Origin: Hygrophila difformis
Lineage: Eukaryota; Streptophyta; Magnoliopsida; Lamiales; Acanthaceae
Assembly (NCBI GenBank): GCA_030278955.1
Contig: JAOANR010000014.1
Span: forward strand, 26,476,068-26,540,067
Reading direction: 5' to 3'
DNA: 64,000 nucleotides
Position numbers and translations under genes: made by a program. Shown piece by piece: positions 11,591-23,100 of the stretch. The notes below the pieces were generated by a model. It saw only the letters and a list, made by a program, of their open reading frames with translations, made no database searches and was not told where the DNA came from. Within the stretch, counting starts at the first letter, position 1, and each line of letters opens with the position of its first letter.

Positions 11591-12125
11591 CGAAGCTGGC
11601 GGCTTGCAATGCGAAGTTGGAGGCTGGCGACATGAAGCTGGCAGCTGGCGATGCGAAGCTGGAGGCTGTAGACATTAAGCTGGCACCTGGCGATGCGAAG
11701 TTGGCGGCTGGCGGTGTGAAGCGGGCGGTTGGCGGTATGAAGCTGGAGGCTGGCGGCTGGCGATGCGAAGTTGGAGGCTGTCGACGTGAAGCTGGCGCCT
11801 GGTGATGCAAAGCTGGCGGCTATGGCGACGGCAGCCGGCGGCTGGAGACGTCAAACGGCTGGCGGCCTTCCTTCCCGTGCAAAGCGGATGACAGCTAGAG
11901 CTAGGCGGAAGACAGCTCGAGCTAGGCAGATAACAACCTAAGCAAGGCGGATGACAGCCTAAGCTAGGCAGATAACAGCCTGAGCAAGGCGGATAACAGC
12001 CTGAGCTAGGCGTAGCAGCCTGAGCTAGGGGGATAGCAGCCTGAGCAAGGCGGATGGCAACCTGAGCACGGATAGCAGTTTGAGCAAGGCAGATAGCAGC
12101 CTGAGCAAGGCGAATAGCAGCTTGA
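11591..12125 (+). repeat. 21-bp-period repeat arrays, second block
   Basis: From 11591 to about 11820 there are about eleven 21-bp units of the type CGAAGCTGGCGGCTGGCGATG. From about 11877 to 12125 the GCGGATGACAGCCTGAGCTAG type recurs. This is the duplicated counterpart of the first block. In one frame the first sub-array reads as a seven-residue repeat (KLEAGDA-like), but no start, stop or conservation argument supports translation. Confidence 0.8.
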
Positions 12126-12407
12126 GAAGCTCCCTGTGGCGGCTAGGACCAGTCGGATGGCGGCCTATGTTCGAACGGTGGTGGCTGGCGACAATCCGCG
12201 GGTAGCGCTGACGAAGGATCAAGAAACGGCGGCCCGAAGCAGCTCAATGGCGGCTGAGAGATGCCTGGTGGCAGCTGGGAAGGCTCGGAGGGCAGCCGAG
12301 GACACTGTGATGGCGGCTGAGTCCTCCAAACAGATGGACCAGACCTATTTTGAACGCGCATATTTGTCTTAAAAATTTTAATCAGACAAATTGCGTTCGG
12401 GGGCATC

Positions 12408-12928
12408 TGTTAACCCAATAAATATTTATTTGAGCCCAATCTGCATTCGGCCCAATATTTTATTTAATTACCAGCCCATAGGAATTATCGAGCACTATAT
12501 AAGGGGCGGTTGAGCTCTGTGCATGCCATTAGGGTGGTTTCCAGACCAAGCAGAGAATAAGGTCTTTGAGGCCTCACACACTACAAGGCGGTTTCTGAAG
12601 CATGAAGAGAGTGGACACTTTAAGGTGGTTGAAGCAGAGGCATGGAGTATGACGTTGAAGACTCATCATCTATCTATAAATACAATGTCCACCAGTGATA
12701 CAAGGAACCTCCAATCAACTCTAAAAAATGCCGCATTTTATTTCTTTACGTTCTGCAGTTCTTTTTCCTTTGTTTTTACAGCTTTCCTTTAAGTTTTCAA
12801 TCTAATTTATCGTTTTCTTATAGCTTTTGTTCAATTCTTGTACTTTAATTTCAGTACTTTTGTAATTCCTTCATTGCAATTCAATTCCAGTTTCTTCTTC
12901 ATTCTTCAATATTTTTTACAGTATAACA
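12408..12928 (+). repeat. LTR3 of the gag-only element
   Basis: 521 bp, starting TGTTAACCCAATAAATATTT and ending TTTACAGTATAACA. It is preceded by a purine-rich stretch (GTTCGGGGGCATC) and followed by the primer-binding-site-like ATTGGCACGCCCGGTGGGA at 12930. A TATA box (ATCTATAAATACAA, about 12669) lies upstream of TGTCCACC. It serves as 3' LTR of the first unit and 5' LTR of the second. Confidence 0.88.
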
Positions 12929-13021
12929 AATTGGCACGCCCGGTGGGATTCGAGTGGAAACCATATCTGCTTTGAGTATGTGCGTCTGAGATCTGGAAGA
13001 TTGGTTAGTGATTTAACTCAG

Positions 13022-14592
13022 ATGTTTGAAGAAATGTCTTTACAAGATAAGACACCCGTGCAAACACCATCGGAGGACGCCGTTGAGACGGCGAGCACTA
13101 CTCAACCCCAACAGGGGATAATGCAGACCCCTACATTGTCTGAGTAAATGCGGCTATCGATGACCGAATCGATGGCCGAAATCATGCCTTTACTCACGAG
13201 GCACTTAATGGACGTATTGCAGCCTGCCATGGCCGATCAAATTGATAGTGTGTGCAGTTCCTTGCGCGCTCATCCAGAAGTAACCATCCCTGCAAATGGC
13301 ACAATTGTGCCGCCAAATATCCCATGTCCAGGGCCGTCTGGCGGCCCACAACGGAGTTGGGAAACCACACTTGGCCAGTTGCCATTCCCGGAGTCCAGAG
13401 GCCTGGCCAGTTTGCCCCCATTCCCATATCAGGCCGCTTATGCTTTCACTCCCGCGGCACCTAGCATGCCGAACTTCGGTTATGCGGCACCTCCCATGCT
13501 GATGTATGCTTCATCAGGTTGCTTGATGGCGGCCAGCGCTATACCAGGCTGTATGGCGATCCTCGATGCATCCGGCATGGGACCACGCCAAGAGACGGAG
13601 GTGTCCCTAAACCCTACTTGGATGTTGCCGACGGAAAGTGGGCAGGCACCACAGCCATATGGAGTGGCTTTGACACCTTCCACGCCTCCCACAGCCGCCA
13701 TGCCAGTACCGGCTCCCGCACCGAACCCTAGTTGGATGCCGCCAATGCTAGGGGGCAGGCGCCACAACTATGTAGAGTGGCCGCGACACCTGCCACACCT
13801 CCAGCCGTCATGTCTCTTACACAGGCACCGGCGGTATCACCCGAGTTTCTTGCAGACATGATGCAACAACACTTTGGAATTCAACTGAGGCCGATGGAGC
13901 GGCCTACATACAGGAAACCCTATCCTGATTGGGTAGACATCATGCAACCATATCCAAGGGGGTTCAAGATGCCCGAATTCACTACCATCTCAGGGGATGA
14001 TGGCAAGTTCACTGTATAACATATGGGCAGATTCACTGCTCAATGTGGTGAGGCGGCAGCCAATGACTGGCTTAAATTGAGGTTGTTCAGTTCATCCTTA
14101 ACTGGACCTGCCTTCGAATGGTATGCATCCATGCGGCCTAACTCAATCCAAAATTGGGCCGACCTTGAACGAGCATTCCATGACAGATTCTACACCCCGC
14201 TGTCACAGGTCAGTCTCACAGACATAACTAATGCGAAACAATTTGCCGATGAGACGGCAAGTACTTTCATTAACAGGTTACAATGGCTTAAGGGCCGATG
14301 CACCATGGCAATCCCTGATAGAGAAATAACCAACATAGCAGCGGCTAATATGTTGCCAAAATTAAAAGAGCATTTAATTGTGCAAGATCCCATTGATCTT
14401 GCCCAACTGGCCGAGTGAGCGGCCCGCTTGGAAAAGTTCCTTGAGGAACAAGATGAGAAGTGTCGGCCTACACACGAGACTCATTTTAAGGAAGTGAAAC
14501 CCAGTAAAGAGGAAGACGAACCAAAGATGGTGGTAAATTCCCAGGATAGTGGCCTTAGAAGGCCATCTACGGCGGCCTTGGAGGCCGGGTAG
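13022..14592 (+). pseudogene. Degenerate gag copy 2 (retrotransposon gag domain)
   Basis: The reading starts at ATG 13022 after LTR3 and its primer-binding site. A proline-rich N-terminal half (to about 13800) is followed by a typical plant gypsy gag core. Its marks are GWVD/DIMQPYPRGFKMPEF, CGEAAANDWLKLRLFSSSLTG, AFEWYASM, WADLERAFHDRFY, and FINRLQWLKGRC. Gag proteins form the virus-like particle. The copy is broken by TAA at 13145-13147, a frameshift in about 13730-13860, TAA at 14017-14019 (V-stop-HMGRF) and TGA at 14416-14418. It ends at about 14592 with no zinc knuckle and no pol. Comparison with copy 1 supports the stops being mutations, since copy 1 has sense codons at the first and last of these. 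Confidence 0.85.
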
Positions 14593-14640
14593 TGTATAAA
14601 ATATATATATATATATTTTTGCGAAAAATAAAATTTATAC

Positions 14641-14690
<50 letters not shown>

Positions 14691-15839
14691 CGCCCTCTGC
14701 TGACTATGTTATGTTTTCAATTCCAATTAAACATTCAACGGCGGCAAGCGGAAATGCCGAGAGAGTCGCTGACAACGGCGGCAATAATTCCGGGCGCTGC
14801 GAAGTAGAGCTCCGGAAGTTGAGTGAAGGGCGGCCGGACACAGATCAATGGCGGCTGAGCTGTTGGGTGTGCATGGCGACTGCTTCGTAGGACGAATGGC
14901 GGCAGCTCAAGGTGGCGACAAAGCTTGTGGCGGCCGAATCCCTTTGAGAGGCGGCTGAGACATGATCAACGACAGCTGGAGCTCGAGCACGGCAGCCCGG
15001 AGGAACGCGGCGGCGGCTGAAGATGTCGGAGTGGGCCAGAGCTCCAAGAATGGTGGCTGCTCACTCACGACTGGTGGCGGCAAAGAAACGATCAAACAGA
15101 GATCAAGGGCTGACGTTCAAGAGTTCGACGACGACGGCTGTGTGAGTGGTGGCTGTCCAACTCACGAGTGGCACTTCTGGCGGCTAACAAGATATGGCGG
15201 CAGAGGCTATGGCGGCAAGGGAAGAGAGGAACTTGGCCGGAAATAGAGAGGAAGATAGCTTGACCATAGCTCTTGACGATAAGACACCGGACTGAGGTTA
15301 AAGAAGATCGAAGATGATAAATGACGATGACGAGATCCGCTAGTCTCTCTGTGTGGGTTTTATTTGCAATGTGGTGGCTATTTCGGAAATGGATGTTGAA
15401 GATGGTAATCAAAGTTGAGTGGGGCCCGCCAAGGTTAAAATCCATTTATTTGGTCTCTTCATTAAATAAAAAATAAAAAATAAAAAAAAAACATGGTTTG
15501 GACCGAGAGTTATTGCCAAAATCCAAATTTGAAGTCTACTTGAGTTATTGCCAAACCCATTTACACATGGTTGTAATTGCTAAAATTCAAATTGAAGCAT
15601 ACTGGAGCATGGTAATACAATTTGGGTTAAAGGAATTGATCAAGGTTTGGACCGACAGTTATTATTACAGAAATTTGCCACAAGCGAAATGTGAAGTGTG
15701 CTGGAGCATGGCGGCAGAGCTCTCTGGGCAGCAAGATGAGGAAAAGAAAAAATTAAATAAAACGAGCACTTTTTCGACCAGACTTACAACATGCATATTT
15801 GTCTTAAGCATAATCAGACAAATTGCGCAAGGGGGCATC
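14593..15839 (+). other. Non-coding 3' internal tract of the gag-only element
   Basis: After the gag stop there is a (TA)n stretch (about 14600-14617) and an (AAT)n microsatellite (14641-14687). A GGCGGC-rich tract follows (about 14740-15240) that resembles the degraded non-coding part of the first unit but without clear 21-bp periodicity. It ends in the purine-rich GCGCAAGGGGGCATC (15825-15839) just before LTR4, the likely polypurine tract. Short open frames here have no recognisable domain. Confidence 0.6.
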
Positions 15840-16304
15840 TGTTAACTCAACAATTTGAGCCCATATTTTTGGCATAATATGCATCTGCCCAATTAGTTTA
15901 CCCCATCATTGGCCAGTCCGTATCGCATTATTGGAATTATCTAGGCGAAAAAGGAAGACTGGCGGTTCCCAAAAGTGATCCAAAGGGGTTGAAGCCTATG
16001 AAATCATGACGTGAGAAGTTACATGGCAAGACTGATTGGCTTATAAATAGTAGAGACGGTCTCCAAAAGAGGACACCCCTAACACAACTCTTCAAAGAGC
16101 CGATTTATATTTTTCTTGTTTTTCTGCTTTCTCTTCTTGCTTTCTGCATATTTCCATTCGTTTATCGCTTTATGCATTAAATTTCTTGCCGCTTTCTTTA
16201 AATTCCAGCACTGTAATTCTATTTCAGTTCTATTTTGTAATCTTTCCAGTTAATTCAATTCAGTTCTTGTTCTTTCTTCCTTCTGCAAAATTTCTCGGTT
16301 AACA
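15840..16304 (+). repeat. LTR4 of the gag-only element (3' outer LTR)
   Basis: 465 bp, starting TGTTAACTCAACAATTTGAG and ending CTCGGTTAACA. It shares GGAATTATC and the pyrimidine-rich 3' half with LTR1. A TATA box (CTTATAAATAGTAG, about 16038) precedes GAGGACACCCC. It is followed by the right target duplication ACTTC (16305-16309). Confidence 0.87.
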
Positions 16305-16309
16305 ACTTC

Positions 16310-16825
16310 ATTCCCAATTCCTAAACTATATTTAATGAAACCAAAAAATAATGCATCAATTAAACATAAATATAAAATAAATATAATCACATAAAATGTA
16401 CTATATTACCAAATTCACCTAAATATAAATGTTCAACAATCAAAATTCAAAATGACGATAATTCCAACAAAATATAACCATAAAATAAATTAATGAAATA
16501 TTTATCCCCAAATTTAATTAAATATTAAAATAAAGATTAATTTTTCTAAAACTCAACAATTTTAAATAAACATCACATTAACCAAAGCATATAAAAATTT
16601 ATTCCAAATAAGAAGTCCCAACTCACAAATCAAATCATCCAAATTCAAAAAAAAACTAATAAAAACTTTTATTTCTATATGTATAAATAAAAAAGGAAAA
16701 ATCATAAATATTTCGGTAGGAGGCTTGCCCCATCCCGTCCCAAACCCAAAAAAGGTCACCGATCCCCGAAAACCTATGCTGAGCGGCTAAGCCACATCCT
16801 TGATTTTCGAATTTCGGGTATCGCT
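16310..16825. other. AT-rich intergenic stretch
   Basis: Mostly A/T with no gene. The last 150 bp (GGCTTGCCCCATCCCG... region, 16720-16820) are less AT-rich and look like part of an older repeat, but no ends are recognisable. Confidence 0.4.
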
Positions 16826-17423
16826 ATGGGTGGAAATAGGCTAGGCCTAGGCTTGTACGGCCTGGGCCTATGTTGATTTTTATAGGCCGAGCTTGGCCTA
16901 TTACCTTGCCTATGTTATATGTTTAAGCCTGACCTATTTACTTAAATAGTCCAGCTTTTAAGTCTTTTAAAAGTCTGATTAAGCCTATTTTAGAAATAAG
17001 TTTAAATTTTTTTATATATATCCGAATGTAATCATAAGATTGGAAGACGTAATTTGTTCACTTGGACAAGTTTTCATCAAAAACTATTTATATAAATGGT
17101 TGAACTATTTATATACGAGAAAAACTTATAAATCTTTTAAAAATCTATATAAAATCAAATTAATAATCATTTTTACATAACATTATACTAATAATATGAC
17201 ATATTTCTATGTAATAAACATAAATAGACTAATAAAATGATAAATAGGCCGGCCTGGTAGGCATAAAAGGCTTTAATTGAGCCTGGTCTAGGCCTATTTA
17301 GCTTAATAGGCTTTTAAATTAGTCTAAGCCTATCATGTTTATAAAAAAAAGCCTGTCTGGCCTGGTCTTCGATAGGCGAGGCCATAGGCCTTTGTCGGAT
17401 AGCCTGACATATTCTCACTTCTA
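16826..17423. mobile_element. hAT-type MITE with GGCCTAGGC-rich ends
   Basis: The ends TATGGGTGGAAATAGGCTAG and, inverted, TAGAAGTGAGAATATGTCAG match at 14 of 22 aligned bases including TA..GGTGG/TA..AGTGA, a hAT-like terminus. ATCGCT flanks both sides (16820-16825, 17424-17429), compatible with a worn 8-bp duplication. Subterminal GGCCTA/TAGGCC repeats occur at both ends and the middle is AT-rich and non-coding. Confidence 0.65.
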
Positions 17424-17429
17424 ATCGCT

Positions 17430-18140
17430 GTCCCTAATTAAAGGTAAATAAATGATGTATTTTTTTTTTAATAAAAATCATGTTTTTTAGTTTTTATTTA
17501 TATAAAATCTAAATATTACTTACAAGGAAAAATATGATACTTTTTTTAAAAGTTATGAATTTTCTTTAAAAAATGATACTTTTTTTTATATACAAAATGG
17601 AAATTCATGCGTATGTATTGTAAATCTATACAAGGAAAAATAAATAAATGAGTCTCCTAGTATTGACATTCCCTTATCAAAATAAAATTAATTGCAGAAA
17701 CCACAAATATTTTCTTTAGCTTCAAGAAGTAACTACAATTATTAAAGAGATTAAAATATAATTATACGTCGCTTTATTGCGTTCTATGCTATAAATTAGT
17801 GTAACAACCACATGATTCAATATAAATTTAACAAATCACATTATTAATCATTTATCATAATTGTACCGTACAAGAAATAAATAACTTTGATTCTGAAGCA
17901 TAAAGGAGTCTCCATACAGTGTAGGCTCCCCCTTTTATACATCATCACATCCGAAAAATCATTATTTCTAATGTAACGCATAAATTTTTAGAAAAATAAA
18001 ATAAATCCAAAAAAGGCACCGAAAAGATGTAGTTATATAAATAAATTAATTAAAAGAAAACTGTAATAATTATTGTTTCGACTGTAATATAAGCCAAACA
18101 AGGTAGGCAGGCGGAATTCCCAGTTCTTCCCAAAGACTCT
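17430..18140. other. AT-rich stretch upstream of ATG11
   Basis: No gene or defined repeat is seen. It includes the upstream region of ATG11. A promoter cannot be pinpointed by eye, since TATA-like runs are everywhere in this AT-rich sequence. Confidence 0.4.
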
Positions 18141-19124
18141 TCGTTCTCCTCTTCCTCTGCTGAGCAAGAAAACAAGACAAAGGGCTCTGCTGCTTCCCGG
18201 GATTGCTTCAATCAAAAGGTTCTCTTTTAATCCGTATAAAATTATCTTGCAATGCTTTGATTCTCATAAAAAAAAGTGGAGGAAAGTGTTGGGTGGTGAT
18301 GCAATCAATGACCCGTCGATGGACGATGGTCTACGCCATTGTTAGAAGGGAATAATAGCTAAACGCAAACGGGGTCTATGAGAAATAAACAGAAAAATAT
18401 ATAAATCTAAGAGGGTTTCGTGTTGAATTTGGTTCCTTCTAATTGTGGGTTGAAATTGGTATTGGTTCTCTATTCCGCAATAGCTCTTATCTATTGTCTT
18501 TTTGTCTTTTACTTATGAAAGCTGTGATTTTTATTGAATCTTTTGCTTTCCTGAGGTTGTTGAGTGGATTTTGTGAAGCCTTTGGTTGTGATTTTTGTTT
18601 TTATGTGGTTTTTTCTCTTTGGGGCTTTGGCTTGTTTGTTCGCAGGGTTAAATAACAATCGGTAAGTGTGCTGAAGATTATGCCCTCTTTTTACCCTCCT
18701 TTTGAGAAGGATTCTGCGGTTAGTGGGTGGGCGCTGAAATTCTCGTCGGTTTTGAGTGCTTTGTACGGGTTCGTTGGAAACCTTGGTTGATTTGGGGGAT
18801 CTCTGAGGTGGATTTGGATTCTCTGTGGGTTTCTGTGGAGATTCGGAGGTGAATTAAAATCTAATTGGTGAAATCACTGTTGGGTTGAAGTTCATTGGGG
18901 GTTCTTGGAAAGGTTTCTTCTTTTGGGATATTGGTATTGGAATCTTGCTGGGTTCTGCACTGCTACACGTGCCTTTAGCTGTGATTGTTTGGAGGATCAT
19001 AACTCCGACCTGCTCATGTGAAGGGATTCTGCAGAAGGGGAACTGAATTTCATACTCTTGTACGCATTGAATAGTGTGATTTTTGGTTATTCTGGTGAGA
19101 GTTATTGATCAGCGGGTTGGGAAA

Positions 19125-20072
19125 ATGAGTTCCAGTGCTTCAGAAGGGTTAATTCAAATGGGAAAGCTCGTTGTTCATATTGCAGAGAGTGGACATTCAT
19201 ATGGGCTTGACTGTGATGAATACACACTTGTTGAGTCTGTGCAGAAGTATCTAGAATCCGCCTGTGGGATACCATTTAATGATCAACTTCTTTTGTGCTT
19301 GGATATGAAATTGGAATCTCAGCGGTCTCTATCAGCATATAAACTGCCATCTGATGACCGGGAAGTGTTTTTGTTCAATAAGGCGAGAATGCGGAGCAAT
19401 TCACCAGCACCTGCTCCTGAGCAAGTTGAGATTTCTGATATACCTGATCCTCCACTACCATCATCGTCTCACAATCCTCATCCTTTGGACAATGCATCAG
19501 ACCCTGCATTGAAGGCCTTGCCTTCATATGAGAGGCAGTTTAGATATCATTTTCAGTGTGGGCATGCTATCTACAGTGGTTCATTAGCAAAAATGGAGAT
19601 ATGTGAGAGATTGTTGCAGGAGCAGAAGGTCCAGGAAAGGGCATTGGAAATTGCAAGGGGTAATTTAGATCATTTCTATAGAATTGTTGTCCAAAATTAT
19701 GTAGATTTTATGAAATGTTACTCCCAGCAGCATCGTTTTCATAATAGTCTTCTGGTGAACTTTGGGAGGGATATGGAGAAATTGAGATCTATAAAGCTTC
19801 CCCCAATACTGCAATCTGCCAATCGGAAATGCTTACTAGATTTTGTGAAGGAAGAAAACTTGCGGAAGACTGTGGAGGACTGCAGCACTTCTCACAGGCA
19901 GTTCGAGAGCAAAGTGTTGTCATTTAAGCAGGAGTTTGGAGATTTAAAGCGCAACACAGAAAATTTATTTTCTGGTAATGCAAAAGCCTCACATCTTGTC
20001 AAAGACTTAGACTTGGCGATAAAGGATGACCAGGGGTTTGTCAATGAGCAAAAGAGTATAATGCAGGCTTTA

Positions 20073-20129
<57 letters not shown>

Positions 20130-23100
20130 GTGCAACCACATACACAGAGATGCTTGTAATGCATGTTATCTTTATTGCTTTTTGCTACTTAGTTGGGTTT
20201 GTACGGCCGTCCTAATCATGCTGCGTAACTTCTGAAAATTGTCTTTGTTTGAACCGTTGTAAGCATTCCGTTTTTTGACGTCACAAATTTTGTGCACATA
20301 ACAACAGTTATAACATTCCATATTTTGTTGTCTCTAGTTGTGCTTTTCAACATCCAATTAAAATGTGATGCAGCTGACTATTAGTAATATCAGGGCCTTG
20401 GGATTCATTTTTGTCTTTGGTTTATGTGACGTCATCATTAGACTTTTGATGTACAATATCTTTCTCTACCTGTATATAACTGCTTGGAAAATCCCGCCAC
20501 ACGTATGTGTATGGTACTTTATTGGGAGAAACCTGATGCCAAAAATTGTCCTTTCATTCTAAAGGGAATGGCCCAGGGTGTGTGCATGATTTATGCATGC
20601 TGGTCTTTTGTGTATTCTTTGCTTTCTTATTTTGAGGAACTTTATGCAACTGTAAAGAAGTAGACACATTTTAGTTGGTGGACTGGCAATCGATGATTCC
20701 ATGTTAGTAATAATATCCTTTTATAGTGGTTTTGAATCATGGGGAATTTAATACTGAGAAACTGATGGAAGGTAATAAATACTGTAAAAAAATTTGTGTG
20801 GCCATTACTAAAAACTGGATTGGCCATGGAGTAGAGGCACTTTAAGAAGCCGTTGGCCATAGAAGAGGAACTTTAAGAAGCGGTGCAAGTGTTTTTGTAC
20901 TGTATAACGTATTCTGACGGTTGGACAGAACTGAAGATGATCAATCTTGTATGGTTATAATTGAGAGTAATTTACCGAGGGGAAACTCTACTTAACCAAT
21001 GGATTTATGAGAGAATTTATGGTTGCAACCACTTTCAACTGGGGGTTAGGTTAATTTGGTGATGAGGGAGTGAGGATCTTTTGTCTTGATCTCATAGGAT
21101 TAAATGTTCTTCAAAAAGACTGAAATTGGTATCCTTTTGGCCTTTTGGATAGAGCACTAAAAGTTGAATTGCTTTTCAGCATGAGTAGAATATTATGTTG
21201 TTTCATATTCTTCTTTTAATGTTTTCAATCAAAGTATTTGTAAATGTAGCTGAAATGCTGTATCTTGTAACATGTGGAAAGCATGCCTCTGTGGTGGTCA
21301 AGAATCAAGATAAATATTAATGCATATAAAATATGAAAATAGCTGCAATGATATGGGTATCGATTCCATGGCTCTCTTGTAAGGGTCTGTAACAGATACT
21401 TATATATTACAGTATACTTTTAAAATGTAAGACCTGTAAAACATGGAACTAGTTTTGCTAGATGTTAGAGGAAGTAGATGTGAAAATCGCCTAGCAATTA
21501 CCATTGATTGAATTCAGAATGCCTCATGTGTATCCTATTGCACCCTAGACATAATGTGGCACACAAAATTCATTTTCAGGTTTCTTGTATTATACTTGGT
21601 TCCTTGCATTCCATGTTCTGTGCAATTGCCCTTCCATTATTTATATTTTTTTTCCATGATTTGTTTTGAGTAACTATTGAATTGAAATATATGTCTGAAT
21701 TGCTGCAGCAAAGATGTGAATACTGTAAAGAAGCTTGTGGATGACTGTCTTTCTGGCGAGGTGTCATCTTCACTGCGCCCTCATGATGCTGTTTCAGCAT
21801 TGGGTCCTATGTATGATAGCCATGATAAGAGTTATCTTCCTAAAATGCAAGAGTGTGACCGAGCAATTTCCAGTTTGCTGGCATTTTGCATCAATAAGAA
21901 GAATGAGATGAATGGCTTTGTGCACAATTATATGCAAAAGATTGCATATATTCAGTATACCATTAAAGATGTGCGCTACAAGTTCTCTGTGTTCCAGGAG
22001 GCTTTGAAGTGTCAGAATGATCAGTTCGAGCACTTAAATGTGGTGCATGGGATCGGTCCTGCATATAGAGCTTGCCTTGCTGAAGTAGTAAGAAGAAAAG
22101 CAGCCATGAAAATCTACATGGGGAAGGCAGGACAATTGGCTGAAAAACTTGCAAGAGAAAGGGATGCTGAAGTTAGGAGACGTGAGGAATTTTTAAAGCA
22201 ACAAAGCTCTTATATTCCTCGAGATGTTTTAGCATCCATGGGATTGTATGACAGCCCTAGTTCTTGTGATGTTAACGTTGCCCCTTTTGACACTAATTTA
22301 ATTGATATAGATCTACAAGATGTTGACCGCTATGCTCCTGAGTCATTACTAGCCTCCACTCCAAGGATTTCGAGGGCATCATCGTCTATGTCTAATGATA
22401 GCTCTCAGTTAGGTGAAGTTCTAGGAAGTGTGGTAGACTCCAATGAGAAGTATGATTTGCAGGAGCTAGCTGATGGGTCGGAGTTGGTGGAGATTGCAGG
22501 GACTAGCAAGATGGAAGTTGAGAATGCAAAACTAAAAGCTGAATTGGCTTCGAAGATTGCATTATTATGTTTCATGAGTGCGGAGCTTGATTATGAATCT
22601 CTTGATGATAGCAAATTGGAGAGTGTTCTGAAAAATGCTGAAGAGAAGCATTCCGAAGCTTTGCACATGAAAGATGAATATGAAAAACACCTCCACACCA
22701 TGCTAAAGATGAAACACATGCAGTGTGAATCATATGAGAAACGGATACAGGAATTAGAGCAAAGGTTGTCTGATCAATATTTAATAGGGCGTAAGCTTTC
22801 AGCTGATGAGGGTGTGACTAATTCTGCAGTTTCAACTGTTAAAACTGATGATAACAAGTCAGAAGCATCTGGAGTTGGAGAAATGCACATAGCCCATGCA
22901 ATGGAAGAGTTCACAAGTGCATCTGGTTTATCAAAATCTACAATTCTTCCTAATCATGACAAGGCACAGGAGGGATTGGATGACAATATGTCGGATTCCT
23001 CTGCTATGTTGAACCCTCCTTTGGATTCTTCAATGCAAGACCTACACCGTGACAAAGTACATCACATTGACAGTGATAAGAAAGAAACAACATTGTCAGA

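Larger units (their letters stand above)
10290..12889 (+). repeat. 1.3-kb tandem duplication of repeat arrays plus LTR
   Basis: Sequence from about 10290 to 11590 is repeated at about 11591 to 12889 with a constant offset near 1302 bp. Matched landmarks are GGAGACGTCAAACGGCTGGC (about 10540 and 11846), the LTR start TGTTAACCCAATAAATATTT (11106 and 12408) and CCTCCAATCAACTCT (about 11408 and 12708). The two copies are much more similar to each other than either is to LTR1 or LTR4, so the duplication is younger than the element. Confidence 0.85.
7429..16304 (+). mobile_element. Gag-only (TR-GAG-like) LTR retrotransposon complex with four LTR copies
   Basis: The block starts with an LTR (TGTTATCACCC) and ends with an LTR (GGTTAACA). 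It is flanked by a perfect 5-bp duplication, ACTTC at 7424-7428 and at 16305-16309. Inside are two further LTR copies, two decayed gag regions and long non-coding GGCGGC-rich tracts, but no protease, reverse transcriptase, RNase H or integrase. This matches non-autonomous elements that keep only a gag gene. The order is LTR1, gag1, repeat arrays, LTR2 (truncated), repeat arrays, LTR3, gag2, GC-rich tract, LTR4. The simplest history is a tandem pair sharing an LTR through unequal recombination, followed by a 1.3-kb duplication. Confidence 0.85.

Noticed and set aside
11575..11805. Open frame with a KLEAGDA-type heptapeptide repeat
   Set aside because: Arises from the 21-bp array, with both strands open over the same stretch. 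No start context, no homologue recognised.
9350..12125. CRISPR-like array
   Set aside because: The units are contiguous, without unique spacers, and the DNA is plant nuclear; these are tandem repeats in a retroelement.
20075..20159. Continuation of ATG11 exon 1 into a Ser-Leu repeat and stop at 20157-20159
   Set aside because: The residues come from the CT microsatellite. The conserved protein continues from the exon at 21709 (SKDVNTVKK), so this is intron read-through.
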